A DNA stretch of 33,613 nucleotides from an uncultured beta proteobacterium (GCA_903929925.1 CAIYWO010000081.1:1-33613), one strand, 5' to 3'; shown: positions 1 to 7,792, numbered from the stretch's first letter. A program made the numbers and translations. The notes: generated from the sequence alone by a model not told the origin.

Positions 1-693
1 CAACCGCGCGGCCTATATGTCGGTGTCGTGACCATAGCAAGTACAGCGGCTATTGCGCAGGCACCTACAACGGATCGAGACGACCTGTATCGAACTATCG
101 AGAGCCTACCCTTACAAGCTGGCTCCGCCGTGGGTAGCGGCATTCTGATTGCCCTGAGTGAACTTATTCCTGGTAGCGGCCTCGACGTACAAAAAATACT
201 GACGGATTCAAATCGCTCCTCTGGGCCGACTGACTCCGGTCAGCCGCTTGACCTCACTCCACGCCCAAAGGCAGCCTTAAGGGTTGCGCCCGGCTCAAAC
301 AAATCAGCCGCGCTTGTGTTGATCTCAGACGGACAGAGTAATTTTGGTCCAGACCCTTTGAAGATGGCTCAACTCGCTGCCGATTTTGGGGTACGCATAC
401 ACACCATAGGAATGGGAACACCGGAGGGTGTTGTGTTGAAAGCTCAAGGCGTTTCAATGCGCGTCAAACTTGATGAGGCCTTACTTAAAAATATTTCGGA
501 ACTTACTTTAGGTAATTACTATCGCGCAACAAACGACACAGATCTAACAAATATTTATCAGTCCCTCGCCAAATCGATACGCCTTGAACGACATCAAGTT
601 ACCGAGGTGTCCGCTATTTTTCTGGCACTAAGCGTACTCTTTCTACTCACTGCCGCACTGATGTCGATCGACTATCGCGGCCGAATAATCTAG
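1..693 (+). CDS. VWA domain protein, BatA/BatB-like, 5' end missing
   Basis: This is the C-terminal part of a membrane-anchored von Willebrand factor A protein. The reading frame is open from base 1 without a stop, so the gene starts upstream of the window; the GTG at 28 is internal. The visible part has the VWA beta strand (GLYVGVV), the metal-site threonine region (APTTDR), the GSAVGSGI helix start, then a polar insert, and a second MIDAS-like segment (LISDGQSN). It ends with one hydrophobic helix (about residues 195-213 counted from base 28) and a short basic tail, so the VWA domain should face the periplasm. BatA/BatB-type proteins usually sit with MoxR ATPases and DUF58 proteins; that neighbourhood would lie upstream and cannot be seen. 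Family assignment is solid, the specific role is unknown. Confidence 0.82.
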   Translation, partial: QPRGLYVGVVTIASTAAIAQAPTTDRDDLYRTIESLPLQAGSAVGSGILIALSELIPGSGLDVQKILTDSNRSSGPTDSGQPLDLTPRPKAALRVAPGSNKSAALVLISDGQSNFGPDPLKMAQLAADFGVRIHTIGMGTPEGVVLKAQGVSMRVKLDEALLKNISELTLGNYYRATNDTDLTNIYQSLAKSIRLERHQVTEVSAIFLALSVLFLLTAALMSIDYRGRII

Positions 694-725
694 TTAGCTC
701 TCCCACACGACAGTGGAACGCTAAC
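693..725. terminator. Possible hairpin between convergent genes
   Basis: GTTAGC (693-698) pairs with GCTAAC (720-725), and inside it CCAC pairs with GTGG around a six-base loop. The hairpin occupies the whole gap between the stop of the VWA gene and the stop of the minus-strand GntR gene. There is no convincing T-run on either side, so its terminator role is an inference. Confidence 0.35.
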
Positions 726-1470
726 GAACTATTTGACGTCTGAGAGACTCCGATCGCCTCGAGGCAATTGAAGCCATCGAAACTGCATCGCTTCGCAGAG
801 TATCCAAGTGCTTCGACATACAAGTCGCTGCAAGTTCTTGGTTCATATCCAATATCCCGTGCAACACCATTGCGTGCTCTTGAATCGAAATTGCCATGAG
901 ACCGGCATGAAATGTCACCTCTTTCCGATACGCTTCCAAGCGATTGCGTAGCCCTACAGTTTGTTCTTGAAGGTGACGATTATGGCTCGCTCCATAAATG
1001 CACTCATGAAATTTTGCGTTCGCCACATAAAAAGCATCTGGGTCATCGCGCTCCGCTGCCTCGATACACTCTTGGTGTGCTTGCGTTAAAGCCTGTCGAT
1101 CTTGAGTATTATGCCGACGCGCAGCTAAACTTGAACACGCAGCCTCAAGAAATCCCATGACTTCAAACATCTCGATTACACGAGCGGTGTCAAGCTGAAT
1201 AACAAAAGCGCCTTTTCTCGGTTTAATTTCGATCGCACCTCGCGCGGCAAGTTGTCGCAACGCTTCTCGAACAGGCGTGCGAGACGCACCAAAACGGTGA
1301 CAAAGCCACTCCTCTTCTAGGTGCATGCCCGGTGGAAGTTTTCCGTTGCCAATCTCGAGTGAAAGCGTCTCGACAATAGAGATTGATAACGGCTGCTTAG
1401 ATCCAGCAGGCTCTCTCAAACCATCAGACTCAGGCATGTCGACCTCAAAGGCGGAAGTGGGTTTAAGCAT
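721..1470 (-). CDS. GntR family regulator, FCD (FadR/VanR) type
   Basis: A DNA-binding repressor or activator responding to a small carboxylate-like ligand is expected. The protein is 249 aa, in the normal range for the family. The winged helix-turn-helix covers about residues 28-100 (LSLEIGNGKLPPG, then FGASRTPVREALRQLAARG), and an all-helical FCD ligand domain follows (about 105-240) with the D/H/H-type metal-binding pattern expected for FCD (for example KFHECIYG). It diverges from the ABC receptor gene at 1681 and probably controls it and the downstream genes. The start is uncertain: ATG 1470 has AAAGGA about 11 bases upstream, while an in-frame ATG at 1437 has GAGGT only four bases upstream, which would remove 11 residues. 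A 15-base palindrome sits just upstream of the gene. Ligand unknown. Confidence 0.9.
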   Translation of the reverse strand: MLKPTSAFEVDMPESDGLREPAGSKQPLSISIVETLSLEIGNGKLPPGMHLEEEWLCHRFGASRTPVREALRQLAARGAIEIKPRKGAFVIQLDTARVIEMFEVMGFLEAACSSLAARRHNTQDRQALTQAHQECIEAAERDDPDAFYVANAKFHECIYGASHNRHLQEQTVGLRNRLEAYRKEVTFHAGLMAISIQEHAMVLHGILDMNQELAATCMSKHLDTLRSDAVSMASIASRRSESLRRQIVR

Positions 1471-1489
1471 TATCGCTTCATTCCTTTAC

Positions 1490-1504
1490 GCACCGGTCCG
1501 GTGC
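1490..1504. promoter_or_regulatory. Perfect 15-base palindrome, candidate GntR operator
   Basis: GCACCGGTCCGGTGC is a perfect inverted repeat around a central T. It starts 20 bases upstream of the GntR start, in the 210-base region between the regulator and the ABC receptor gene. GC-rich odd palindromes of this size are typical protein sites. Autoregulation by the neighbouring GntR protein is an inference. The rest of the gap (1505-1680) holds the plus-strand promoter described separately. Confidence 0.45.
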
Positions 1505-1608
1505 ATTTCTAAAAGTACCTCAAGAAAAACGGACCACTTGTGCTCCGGTAGTGTGCGCTATGCATTTTCATCACAATCAGCAATCAGAACACTGCCGCAA
1601 TATTTCTC

Positions 1609-1636
1609 TTGACGTATACATGATATTTGTTAGCGT
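1609..1636 (+). promoter_or_regulatory. Candidate promoter for the ABC importer operon
   Basis: A good -35 box, TTGACG (1609-1614), is followed after 16 bases by a weak -10, TAGCGT (1631-1636). The spacer contains GTATAC and TACATGATAT, resembling half-sites of FCD-type GntR regulators. The operon's first start codon is at 1681, preceded by a clear AAAAGGA ribosome site. The -10 call is weak. Confidence 0.35.
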
Positions 1637-1680
1637 AGTGGCGTACAACCCCTAGCTTTCCCTGTTCAAAAGGAATTCCC

Positions 1681-2769
1681 ATGTACCAGACACGTCGAAG
1701 CTTCATTAAATTAGCTAGCGCCAGCACCGCGATAGCGACTCTCGGTATCTCTGCACCCAGCATCGGTCAAAGTGCAAACAAGATTACTTTTAGCACCTCG
1801 TGGTTGCCCGAAGGACCCAACCTTTTTGCCTATGTCGCTCGAGATAAAGGTTTCTGGAAGAGCAATGGTCTTGATGTCACTGTCGCGCGGGGTTCGGGAT
1901 CAGGTCCAACCGCGCAAGCTGTCGGTGCGAATACCTTTATGTTCGGGATGGGCGCAACGCCAACGGTAATGATCCAGGCTGCGAAGGGACTCCCGATCAC
2001 CTCTATTGCACAACTAAATTACGATGCACTCATGGGGGTTGGCGTGTTGGCAAATTCGCCTATCAAAGCACCAAAAGATCTCGAAGGAAAAAAACTTGGG
2101 GCGAGCGTCGGATCTGGAGAGTATCCATTCTTGCCTCTGTATGCCAAAAAAGCAGGTTTTGATTTCAGCAAAGTAACGCTCGTTCAACTTGACTCAAAAG
2201 TTAGGGATAGATCGTTGATTGAAAAACTTGTCGATGGAGTTGCTGCCTTCGGATCAAGCACCATCCCATCACTTGCTTCAAATGGTGTAGATGTACGCTT
2301 TATGCTCTTCAAAGCAGCAGGACTTGAGTTTTATGGACAATCATTAATTACTCAAACTGCACGAATTAAAGCTGAACCAGCCATGTGCCAAGCTTTTGTA
2401 AATGGTGCAATGCAAGCGATCCAATTTGTCATGACCAATCCCGACGAGGCTTTGGCTATCTTTCTAAAGGCAAACGATGAAGTGGCGATGACCGCATCCG
2501 GAAAAAACTATGCACGAATTGGTCTTGGCTTAACCAACTTAACAAATATTGTGCCCGAAGTGACAGACAACGGACTGGGCTGGGCAGACCCTTCAAAAAT
2601 GAAAAGCCAGGCAGAGATCGTCCTTGAGTTTGCTGCTGGTCAAGGCGCGAAATTGCCGGAGATGAGCGCTTTATTTACAAATCAGTTTGCTGGAAAAATA
2701 AAACTTTCAGAGGCACAACTTGCTCAGGCTAAAAAAATGGTTGAGCCATTCCGTAAGTATGTTGCGTAG
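1681..2769 (+). CDS. ABC transporter substrate-binding protein, NMT1/SsuA type
   Basis: Periplasmic receptor that delivers a small substrate to the ATPase/permease encoded next. It is 362 aa. The N-terminus has a twin-arginine-like export signal (TRRSFIKLA, residues 4-12, then a hydrophobic stretch ending near SIGQSA at 28-33). The mature part opens with the family pattern FSTSWLPEGPN, followed by AYVARDKGFWKSNGLDV, and later ALMGVGVLANSPIKAPKDLEGKK split over the hinge, all usual in the taurine/sulfonate/nitrate/thiamine-precursor receptor superfamily. ATG 1681 is preceded by AAAAGGA with good spacing. Substrates in this superfamily range from sulfonates to pyrimidine precursors and aromatic acids; the following SDR and hydrolase suggest an organic catabolic substrate rather than nitrate. 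Confidence 0.88.
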   Translation: MYQTRRSFIKLASASTAIATLGISAPSIGQSANKITFSTSWLPEGPNLFAYVARDKGFWKSNGLDVTVARGSGSGPTAQAVGANTFMFGMGATPTVMIQAAKGLPITSIAQLNYDALMGVGVLANSPIKAPKDLEGKKLGASVGSGEYPFLPLYAKKAGFDFSKVTLVQLDSKVRDRSLIEKLVDGVAAFGSSTIPSLASNGVDVRFMLFKAAGLEFYGQSLITQTARIKAEPAMCQAFVNGAMQAIQFVMTNPDEALAIFLKANDEVAMTASGKNYARIGLGLTNLTNIVPEVTDNGLGWADPSKMKSQAEIVLEFAAGQGAKLPEMSALFTNQFAGKIKLSEAQLAQAKKMVEPFRKYVA

Positions 2770-2817
2770 AGGTGTTGCGTTTAGAAGTGAGATATTTTGA
2801 AGCTGATGAGGACGGCC

Positions 2818-3582
2818 ATGCAATACATCTCTGCAACTGATGTAGGGAAAACCTACCTAACCCCCAGTGGCCCCGTCCCGGCGGTCGCTGGGGCGACTTT
2901 TAGCGCATCAGAAGGTGAATTTATCTCACTTCTTGGGCCGAGCGGTTGTGGGAAAAGTACTTTACTTATGATGCTTGCCGGTCTGGAAAAACCCACAAGC
3001 GGCAGCTTTCATTTGGCGGGGCGTGCTGTGGATGGCCCTAGGAGGGAGACTGGAATTATTTTTCAGGACGCAACGTTACTTCCATGGAAGTCGGTCTTGG
3101 AAAATGTCATGTTCCCCATCCAGATATTGAAACTATCAGAGAAGGACTTCATTGATCGAGCGAATGAACTACTCAACCGGGTAGGACTATCCAATTTTTC
3201 CGCAAAAAGACCTCATGAATTATCTGGCGGAATGCGACAGCGAGTCGCAATCTGCCGCGCACTGATTCATGATCCCAACATTCTCTTAATGGATGAACCC
3301 TTTAGTGCTCTAGATGCAATCACGCGCGATCAAATGAATATCGTCTTGTCAGAACTACTGGAGCGCTATCGCAAGACCGTAATATTTGTCACGCATAGCA
3401 TCCGTGAAGCGGTCTACTTGTCTGATCGAGTTCTCGTAATGGGTGGCAAGCCGTCCTCAATCATTTCAGACTTAACAATTCCGTTCAAGCGTCCCCGCCA
3501 ATTTGACATTGAAGAAACTGCCGAATTTGGAGCTTTATGCCGCGAACTACGGCTAACGATAGAGCGCGCGCATCATGGATAA
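2818..3582 (+). CDS. ABC transporter ATP-binding protein, SsuB/TauB type
   Basis: Cytoplasmic ATPase powering the importer. It is 254 aa from the chosen start and complete: Walker A GPSGCGKST (40-48), Q-loop IIFQDATLLPW (80-90), signature LSGGMRQR (135-142), Walker B ILLMDEPFSALD (155-166), and H-loop VTHS (191-194). The FQDATLLPW Q-loop is characteristic of the nitrate/sulfonate/taurine class. Upstream in-frame starts exist (TTG 2797, ATG 2806), but GAGGA sits five bases before ATG 2818 and favours it. The 3' end overlaps the permease gene by eight bases, so the two are translationally coupled. Confidence 0.92.
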   Translation: MQYISATDVGKTYLTPSGPVPAVAGATFSASEGEFISLLGPSGCGKSTLLMMLAGLEKPTSGSFHLAGRAVDGPRRETGIIFQDATLLPWKSVLENVMFPIQILKLSEKDFIDRANELLNRVGLSNFSAKRPHELSGGMRQRVAICRALIHDPNILLMDEPFSALDAITRDQMNIVLSELLERYRKTVIFVTHSIREAVYLSDRVLVMGGKPSSIISDLTIPFKRPRQFDIEETAEFGALCRELRLTIERAHHG

Positions 3583-4429
3583 ATATAAAAATAAGATGGG
3601 AGTAGGAACTGAAACGGGAGCAATCGTAGGCGGTGATCATAAGTCTGAGGCTTTCTCGCGAACAAGTTTGACAGCCAGTGCCAGAAATATTTTTTTACCG
3701 TTGCTGCTTGCTATTGGCGTACTAGGGTGCTGGGAGTTGGCAGTACGAATTAGCAATATTCCGCAGGTCATACTCCCCGCTCCAACTGCAATTCTCGAAA
3801 TCATCTTTGCACAGCACGAAATTTTACTTCGACATGCGATTCCGACTGTGCTGGAGGCTGCGGCAGGCTTTCTTATTGCATGCACACTCGGTATCGCACT
3901 TGCGGTTTGGCTAAGCTACTCTCGCCTAGCGCGAGAGGCGCTTTATCCGAATCTTGTATTTTTTCAATTAATACCGAAAATTGCTCTTGCGCCGCTATTC
4001 ATCATTTGGCTCGGAATCGGCACAGAGTCGCGTTTGGCATTTTCTGTATTCATTAGTTTTTTCCCGATCGTGATTGCTACGACAGCAGGTTTTTCCAATG
4101 TAGATCGCAACATGATCAAGTTGTGTAAGTCACTCACCGCGACCGAGTGGCAAACGTTTAAAAGCGTTAAATTCCCAAGCGCTCTCCCTTACATCTTTAG
4201 CGGCATGAAAGTTGCAATGACACTTGCCATTATCGGTGTCATCATTGGTGAATTTATCACCGCACAACGCGGACTAGGCTATCTCATTGTATTTGCAACT
4301 GCACGAGCGGAAACTGGTGTTGCCATGGCTGCGATCGTGATTCTTTGCGGCGGTGGTCTTTTACTTTATGGCGTTGTAGCACTCGCTGAAAACCTCGCGA
4401 ATCGTCGTTACGGCGTTCCGCGCGGCTAA
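3575..4429 (+). CDS. ABC transporter permease, SsuC/TauC type
   Basis: Inner-membrane subunit of the importer, 284 aa. A polar N-terminus of about 35 residues precedes the first membrane helix (FLPLLLAIGVLGCWELAV), after which comes the family block ILPAPTAILEII. The cytoplasmic EAA-loop that docks on the ATPase is seen near residues 186-212 (TATEWQTFKSVKFPSALPYI), followed by IIGEFITAQRGLGYLI, the usual ending motif. It overlaps the ATPase gene by eight bases. The long N-terminus makes the exact start slightly uncertain (ATG 3596 is an alternative). Together with the two preceding genes it gives a complete importer. Confidence 0.9.
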   Translation: MDKYKNKMGVGTETGAIVGGDHKSEAFSRTSLTASARNIFLPLLLAIGVLGCWELAVRISNIPQVILPAPTAILEIIFAQHEILLRHAIPTVLEAAAGFLIACTLGIALAVWLSYSRLAREALYPNLVFFQLIPKIALAPLFIIWLGIGTESRLAFSVFISFFPIVIATTAGFSNVDRNMIKLCKSLTATEWQTFKSVKFPSALPYIFSGMKVAMTLAIIGVIIGEFITAQRGLGYLIVFATARAETGVAMAAIVILCGGGLLLYGVVALAENLANRRYGVPRG

Positions 4430-4479
4430 TAGTTTCAAATCGAATTAATTTAAATCAAAGACACAATCGAGACAATTAT

Positions 4480-5286
4480 ATGGACCTTCATCTCAGAGGT
4501 AAGTCAGTTCTCATTACAGGCGCATCAAAAGGCATAGGGCTTGCAACTGCCGAGTCCTTTGCTGCTGAAGGCTGTACGCTACATTTGACTGCGCGCTCAG
4601 CGGATGCGTTGGAAACGGCCAAGATAAATCTAAGTCAAAAATACAGCGTGACGGTTCACACCCATCCCTTAGATTTATCAAAGTCTGAGAATATTATTGC
4701 CTTAGCTAACAAGGCTCCTAACGTCGATATCGTCATCAATAATGCTGGCGAAGTTCCATCTGGACCAATTGAGTCACTATCCGAAGACGATTGGCGCCGT
4801 GGTTATGACTTAAAGCTTTTTGGCTACATATTTCTCACCCGTGAAATGTACGCTCGAATGAAGGCTCGGCGTTCAGGCGTCATCATCAATGACATTGGGA
4901 ACTCTGGCGAAAACTGGGACGCGAACTACATTGCCGGGAGCACAGGAAATGCTGCGCTCATGGCATTCACTAAAGCGCTCGGTGGACAGAGCCTAGATTA
5001 CGGAGTGCGTGTAGTAGGCGTGAATCCTGGGCCTGTTGAAACCGATCGAATGATAAAGATCAACAAAAGACGTGCCTTGGATCTGTGGGGCGATGAAACT
5101 CGCCACGTCGAGCTGCGTGCAAAATACCCCGGTGGACGTCCAGCGAGCTCGCAAGAGGTGGCTGATTTGATGGTCTTTTTAGCATCACCTCGTGCCGCCT
5201 ACATTACGGGAAGTATCGTAACCATTGATGGCGGTATCTCGGCTCGAGGGTCCATCATTAAGGAAAGCGCATTTGGTTCTCCTTGA
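4480..5286 (+). CDS. SDR family protein with degenerate catalytic site
   Basis: A Rossmann-fold short-chain dehydrogenase/reductase of 268 aa. It has the glycine motif TGASKGIG (13-20), an Arg after beta-2 (TARS, 37-40) that favours NADP(H), NNAG (87-90) and the carboxy-terminal strand ending TGSIVTIDGG. The active-site region is unusual: Tyr150 is followed by IAGSTGNAAL, so the Lys expected four residues later is Ser154, and the region where the catalytic Ser should be reads NDIGNSG. It lies 50 bases downstream of the permease and 63 bases upstream of the hydrolase on the same strand, so probably in the importer's operon. It may act in a different way from classical SDRs or bind a nucleotide without redox; function unassigned. 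Confidence 0.85.
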   Translation: MDLHLRGKSVLITGASKGIGLATAESFAAEGCTLHLTARSADALETAKINLSQKYSVTVHTHPLDLSKSENIIALANKAPNVDIVINNAGEVPSGPIESLSEDDWRRGYDLKLFGYIFLTREMYARMKARRSGVIINDIGNSGENWDANYIAGSTGNAALMAFTKALGGQSLDYGVRVVGVNPGPVETDRMIKINKRRALDLWGDETRHVELRAKYPGGRPASSQEVADLMVFLASPRAAYITGSIVTIDGGISARGSIIKESAFGSP

Positions 5287-5326
5287 GAGAAATTCCTTGT
5301 CAGATCCGTCGTCGTGCAACAAACAA

Positions 5327-5340
5327 TCTTTAATTAAAGA
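5327..5340. promoter_or_regulatory. 14-base AT-rich palindrome overlapping a ribosome-binding site
   Basis: TCTTTAATTAAAGA is a perfect palindrome lying 9 bases before the hydrolase start at 5350; its right end merges with the ribosome site AAAGAGG (5336-5342). It could be a protein site or tune translation. It could also be chance in an AT-rich spacer. Confidence 0.3.
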
Positions 5341-5349
5341 GGCAAAAAT

Positions 5350-6231
5350 ATGAGCTGGGCTAGCACATCAGACAATATTCGTCTGTATTACGAAGAGGCA
5401 GGTTCTGGAACTCCTATCGTATTTGTTCATGAGTTTGGCGGCGATTGGCGGAGCTGGGAGCCTCAGATGCGAAGCTTTTCTCGCCGGCATCGCTGTATTA
5501 CATTCTCTGCGAGAGGTTTTAAACCCTCTGATATCCCTCAAGATGTAAAAGCATATTCTCAGAGACAAGCTGTTCATGACATTCTGTCTGTCATGGATGC
5601 AGCAAAAATCGAGCGTGCTCATATTGTTGGTCTATCAATGGGAGGCTTCGCCACCTTGCATTTCGGATTAGTCGCTCCACAACGCGCACTATCGCTCACT
5701 GTTGCCGGTGCAGGCTATGGTGCAGAGAAACACACAGAAGAGTATTTTCGTAATCTTTCGCGAGAAGTTGCCAATCAGTTTGCCACGCTAGGAAGCGAGA
5801 CGTTCGCTAAAACCTATTCACTCGGCGCGTCTAGAGTGCAATACCAGAACAAAGATCCAAGAGGCTGGCAAGAGTTTGCTATTCAACTCGGAGAGCACGA
5901 TAGTACCGGCTGTGCAAATACGATGCGTGGTGTTCAAGCAGAACGCCCCTCTATCTATGACCTAGAGGCAGAACTTAAAAAGATGACTGTGCCAACGTTA
6001 ATTATGGTCGGAGACGAAGATGATCACTGCCTTGCGCCGGGCATTTTCATGAAAAAAACAATCCCAACTAGCGGTTTGATCGTCATGCCTAAAACTGGTC
6101 ACACGTTAAATCTGGAAGAGCCGGAGCGCTTTAACCGTGATCTGAGTGAGTTTATAGACACTGTTGAAGCGGGTCGATGGTTGGCGAGAGATCCTCGTGC
6201 TATTGGCTCAGAAATTATGAAAACATCATAA
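5350..6231 (+). CDS. Alpha/beta hydrolase
   Basis: A serine hydrolase of the alpha/beta fold, 293 aa, probably cytoplasmic (no signal peptide). The oxyanion region is VFVHEFGGDWRSW (24-36), the nucleophile elbow GLSMGG places Ser96 as nucleophile, the acid is in VGDEDDHC (Asp222 or Asp224), and the base is His251 in KTGHTLNLEEP. The oxyanion segment has HEFGG where most relatives have HGxGG. Length and motif spacing fit lactonases, ester hydrolases and C-C hydrolases such as 3-oxoadipate enol-lactonase relatives. Its place at the end of the importer/SDR operon suggests it opens an ester or lactone in the imported compound; the substrate is unknown. Confidence 0.9.
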   Translation: MSWASTSDNIRLYYEEAGSGTPIVFVHEFGGDWRSWEPQMRSFSRRHRCITFSARGFKPSDIPQDVKAYSQRQAVHDILSVMDAAKIERAHIVGLSMGGFATLHFGLVAPQRALSLTVAGAGYGAEKHTEEYFRNLSREVANQFATLGSETFAKTYSLGASRVQYQNKDPRGWQEFAIQLGEHDSTGCANTMRGVQAERPSIYDLEAELKKMTVPTLIMVGDEDDHCLAPGIFMKKTIPTSGLIVMPKTGHTLNLEEPERFNRDLSEFIDTVEAGRWLARDPRAIGSEIMKTS

Positions 6232-6263
6232 TTTTGGATCTTTTGTTGCAACGTCTGGGTGAA

Positions 6264-6995
6264 CTACCACTTCTCAACGCCTGGACGTAAATCCAGTTCA
6301 AACGTCCAGGCATCGGGCGTCTGCTCGTGCAGCCACAAATACGCGCGGGCAATACTATCCGGATCAAGCAACCCTTGTGGGCCAAGCGCAGCAACGCGCT
6401 CAGGCTGAGTCGTACGCACGCGCTCTGAGTCAATCACACCATCCACCACCACATGTGCAATATGCAAGCCTTGTGGGCCAAACTCACGTGCCATGCTTTG
6501 GGCAAGTGCACGCAGAGCAGCTTTACCGCCTGCAAACGCGCTAAACCCCACGCCACCTCGCAGACTGGCAGTCGCCCCAGTAAATAACACCGTGCCACGC
6601 TTTCTCGGCAACATGCTTCGCGCGGCTTCTCGACCAACTAAGAAGCCCGCCATGGCGCACATTTCCCAGGTCTTGAAGTACTTCTCAGCCGTCATCTCTA
6701 AAAGCGGAAACCGCACATTTCCACCGACATTAAAAATCACGACGTCAATCGTGCCGACTTCAAGCTCGACTTTGTTAAACAGTTTAATGACCTGGTCTTC
6801 ACGGCGTGCATCAAGCACATAGGAGTGCGCAAGACCGCCGTCGTCCTCGATTTCGCTCACTAACCTGCTATTCGCATCAGGTGTACGACGGGTCACGCAA
6901 ACGATATAGCCTGCTTTGGCGAATCGACGGGCAAGCGCGGAACCTGTCCCGTCCCCTGCCCCTACAATCAAACAAACTTTTTGCGCAGTTGTCAT
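6264..6995 (-). CDS. SDR family protein with Phe replacing the catalytic Tyr
   Basis: Short-chain dehydrogenase-like protein, 243 aa. The nucleotide-binding loop is VGAGDGTGSA (11-20) and a basic pair follows beta-2 (TRRT), suggesting NADP(H). The usual NNAG reads FNVGG (88-92). The catalytic YxxxK is FAGGK: Phe154 stands in place of Tyr and Lys158 is kept. The start is taken at ATG 6995 because AAGGA lies 10 bases upstream and the preceding GST-like gene stops at 7015; a longer frame to 7040 would overlap that gene without a ribosome site. It appears to be the second gene of a two-gene unit with the GST-like gene. Function unassigned; classical SDR redox chemistry is doubtful without the Tyr. 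Confidence 0.85.
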   Translation of the reverse strand: MTTAQKVCLIVGAGDGTGSALARRFAKAGYIVCVTRRTPDANSRLVSEIEDDGGLAHSYVLDARREDQVIKLFNKVELEVGTIDVVIFNVGGNVRFPLLEMTAEKYFKTWEMCAMAGFLVGREAARSMLPRKRGTVLFTGATASLRGGVGFSAFAGGKAALRALAQSMAREFGPQGLHIAHVVVDGVIDSERVRTTQPERVAALGPQGLLDPDSIARAYLWLHEQTPDAWTFELDLRPGVEKW

Positions 6996-7014
6996 GCTGT
7001 GCGAATCCTTCAGG

Positions 7015-7623
7015 TTAAGCACGCGCTGTGGGACGGGCAACGACCGAGGTGTACCAACGGGTCAGCTCTTTGAGTTCGGGTGGGATCTTAGTGCCCGTCA
7101 CTTTCCCCACCAAAAACCCACATTGCGCCACGATGTCTGCAATGCTGTATTGATCTCCGGCGATAAACTCGCGACCCGCAAGCTCACGGTCGAGCCAAGC
7201 AAAAGAGTCATAGGCCCGATTACGAGCATGTTCACCGCAAAGAGGCTCTTGCGGAATCCGCCCTACCCAGTATTGCCCTGTATGTTGAAACGCTGTCACG
7301 ATGGGGGCTACGATTTCAAACTCCATACGTCGCATCCACATCTCGATCTGCGCTTTCTCAAGCGGTGTACTGCCAAATAAGGGGCGCTCGGGGTGCAGCG
7401 CCTCAAAGTAACGACAGATCGCGATCGATTCCGTCAGCAAGCTGCCGTCATCGAGTTCGAGCACTGGCGTTTTACCCAGCGAATTCAACTTCAGAAAGGC
7501 TGGAGATAGGTTTTCACGATTCAGTCCGTCAACTTGCTTCATTGGGACAGTAATACCCTTCTCAGCCAAAAAGATCCGCACGCGACGCGGATTCATTGCT
7601 GTGGTCATGTCATAGAGAATCAT
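7015..7623 (-). CDS. Glutathione S-transferase family protein
   Basis: A soluble 202-aa protein with an N-terminal thioredoxin-like domain (about 1-78) and an all-helical C-terminal domain (about 88-195). Visible signatures are NPRRVRIFLAEKGI at the N-terminus, NSLGKTPVLELDDG with the cis-Pro, and TESIAICRYFE, which contacts the gamma-glutamyl group of glutathione; the C-terminal domain has FIAGDQYSIADI, the N-capping box and Asp of the family. Members conjugate, isomerise or reductively cleave substrates with glutathione. AGGGA precedes the ATG. It is divergent from the PhnD-type importer, across a spacer with two inverted repeats. Substrate unknown. Confidence 0.92.
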   Translation of the reverse strand: MILYDMTTAMNPRRVRIFLAEKGITVPMKQVDGLNRENLSPAFLKLNSLGKTPVLELDDGSLLTESIAICRYFEALHPERPLFGSTPLEKAQIEMWMRRMEFEIVAPIVTAFQHTGQYWVGRIPQEPLCGEHARNRAYDSFAWLDRELAGREFIAGDQYSIADIVAQCGFLVGKVTGTKIPPELKELTRWYTSVVARPTARA

Positions 7624-7650
7624 GTGCTGTCCCTTTACGATTTTAGTTAT

Positions 7651-7688
7651 GAACTAATACGCTGGACTGCGCTCTCAGCGCTTAGTTC
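7651..7688. promoter_or_regulatory. Nested inverted repeat in the GST/importer divergent spacer
   Basis: GAACTAA (7651-7657) is complementary to TTAGTTC (7682-7688), and inside these arms GCTG (7661-7664) pairs with CAGC (7676-7679). It lies 28 bases upstream of the GST-like start. No T-run follows, so it looks more like an operator or an RNA leader structure than a terminator. Confidence 0.4.
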
Positions 7689-7704
7689 CAAACACTCATT
7701 ATGC

Positions 7705-7736
7705 TTGAAACAAATGTCCACAAAGGACATGTTCAA
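7705..7736. promoter_or_regulatory. Second inverted repeat, ATGTCC-N5-GGACAT
   Basis: ATGTCC (7714-7719) and GGACAT (7725-7730) are perfect arms around ACAAA; outside them TTGAA (7705-7709) and TTCAA (7732-7736) are also complementary. It lies 57 bases upstream of the start codon of the PhnD-type receptor. A regulator-binding site or a leader hairpin is plausible; no regulator gene lies next to this transporter. Confidence 0.4.
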
Positions 7737-7792
7737 AGAAATCGTTTTTTCGTGCTAAAACCTTGAGTTGCCGCCAAAAAACAGGAGGTCTT

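Noticed and set aside
912-1160. Plus-strand reading frame of 82 codons
   Set aside because: It lies fully within the GntR gene on the other strand, has no ribosome site and no recognisable motif.
1325-1612. Plus-strand reading frame of 95 codons over the GntR start and spacer
   Set aside because: It overlaps the clear GntR N-terminus and the promoter of the ABC operon; composition is not protein-like.
6434-6822. Other-frame open stretches within the Phe-type SDR gene
   Set aside because: The minus-strand SDR frame carries all motifs; the others are shadows.
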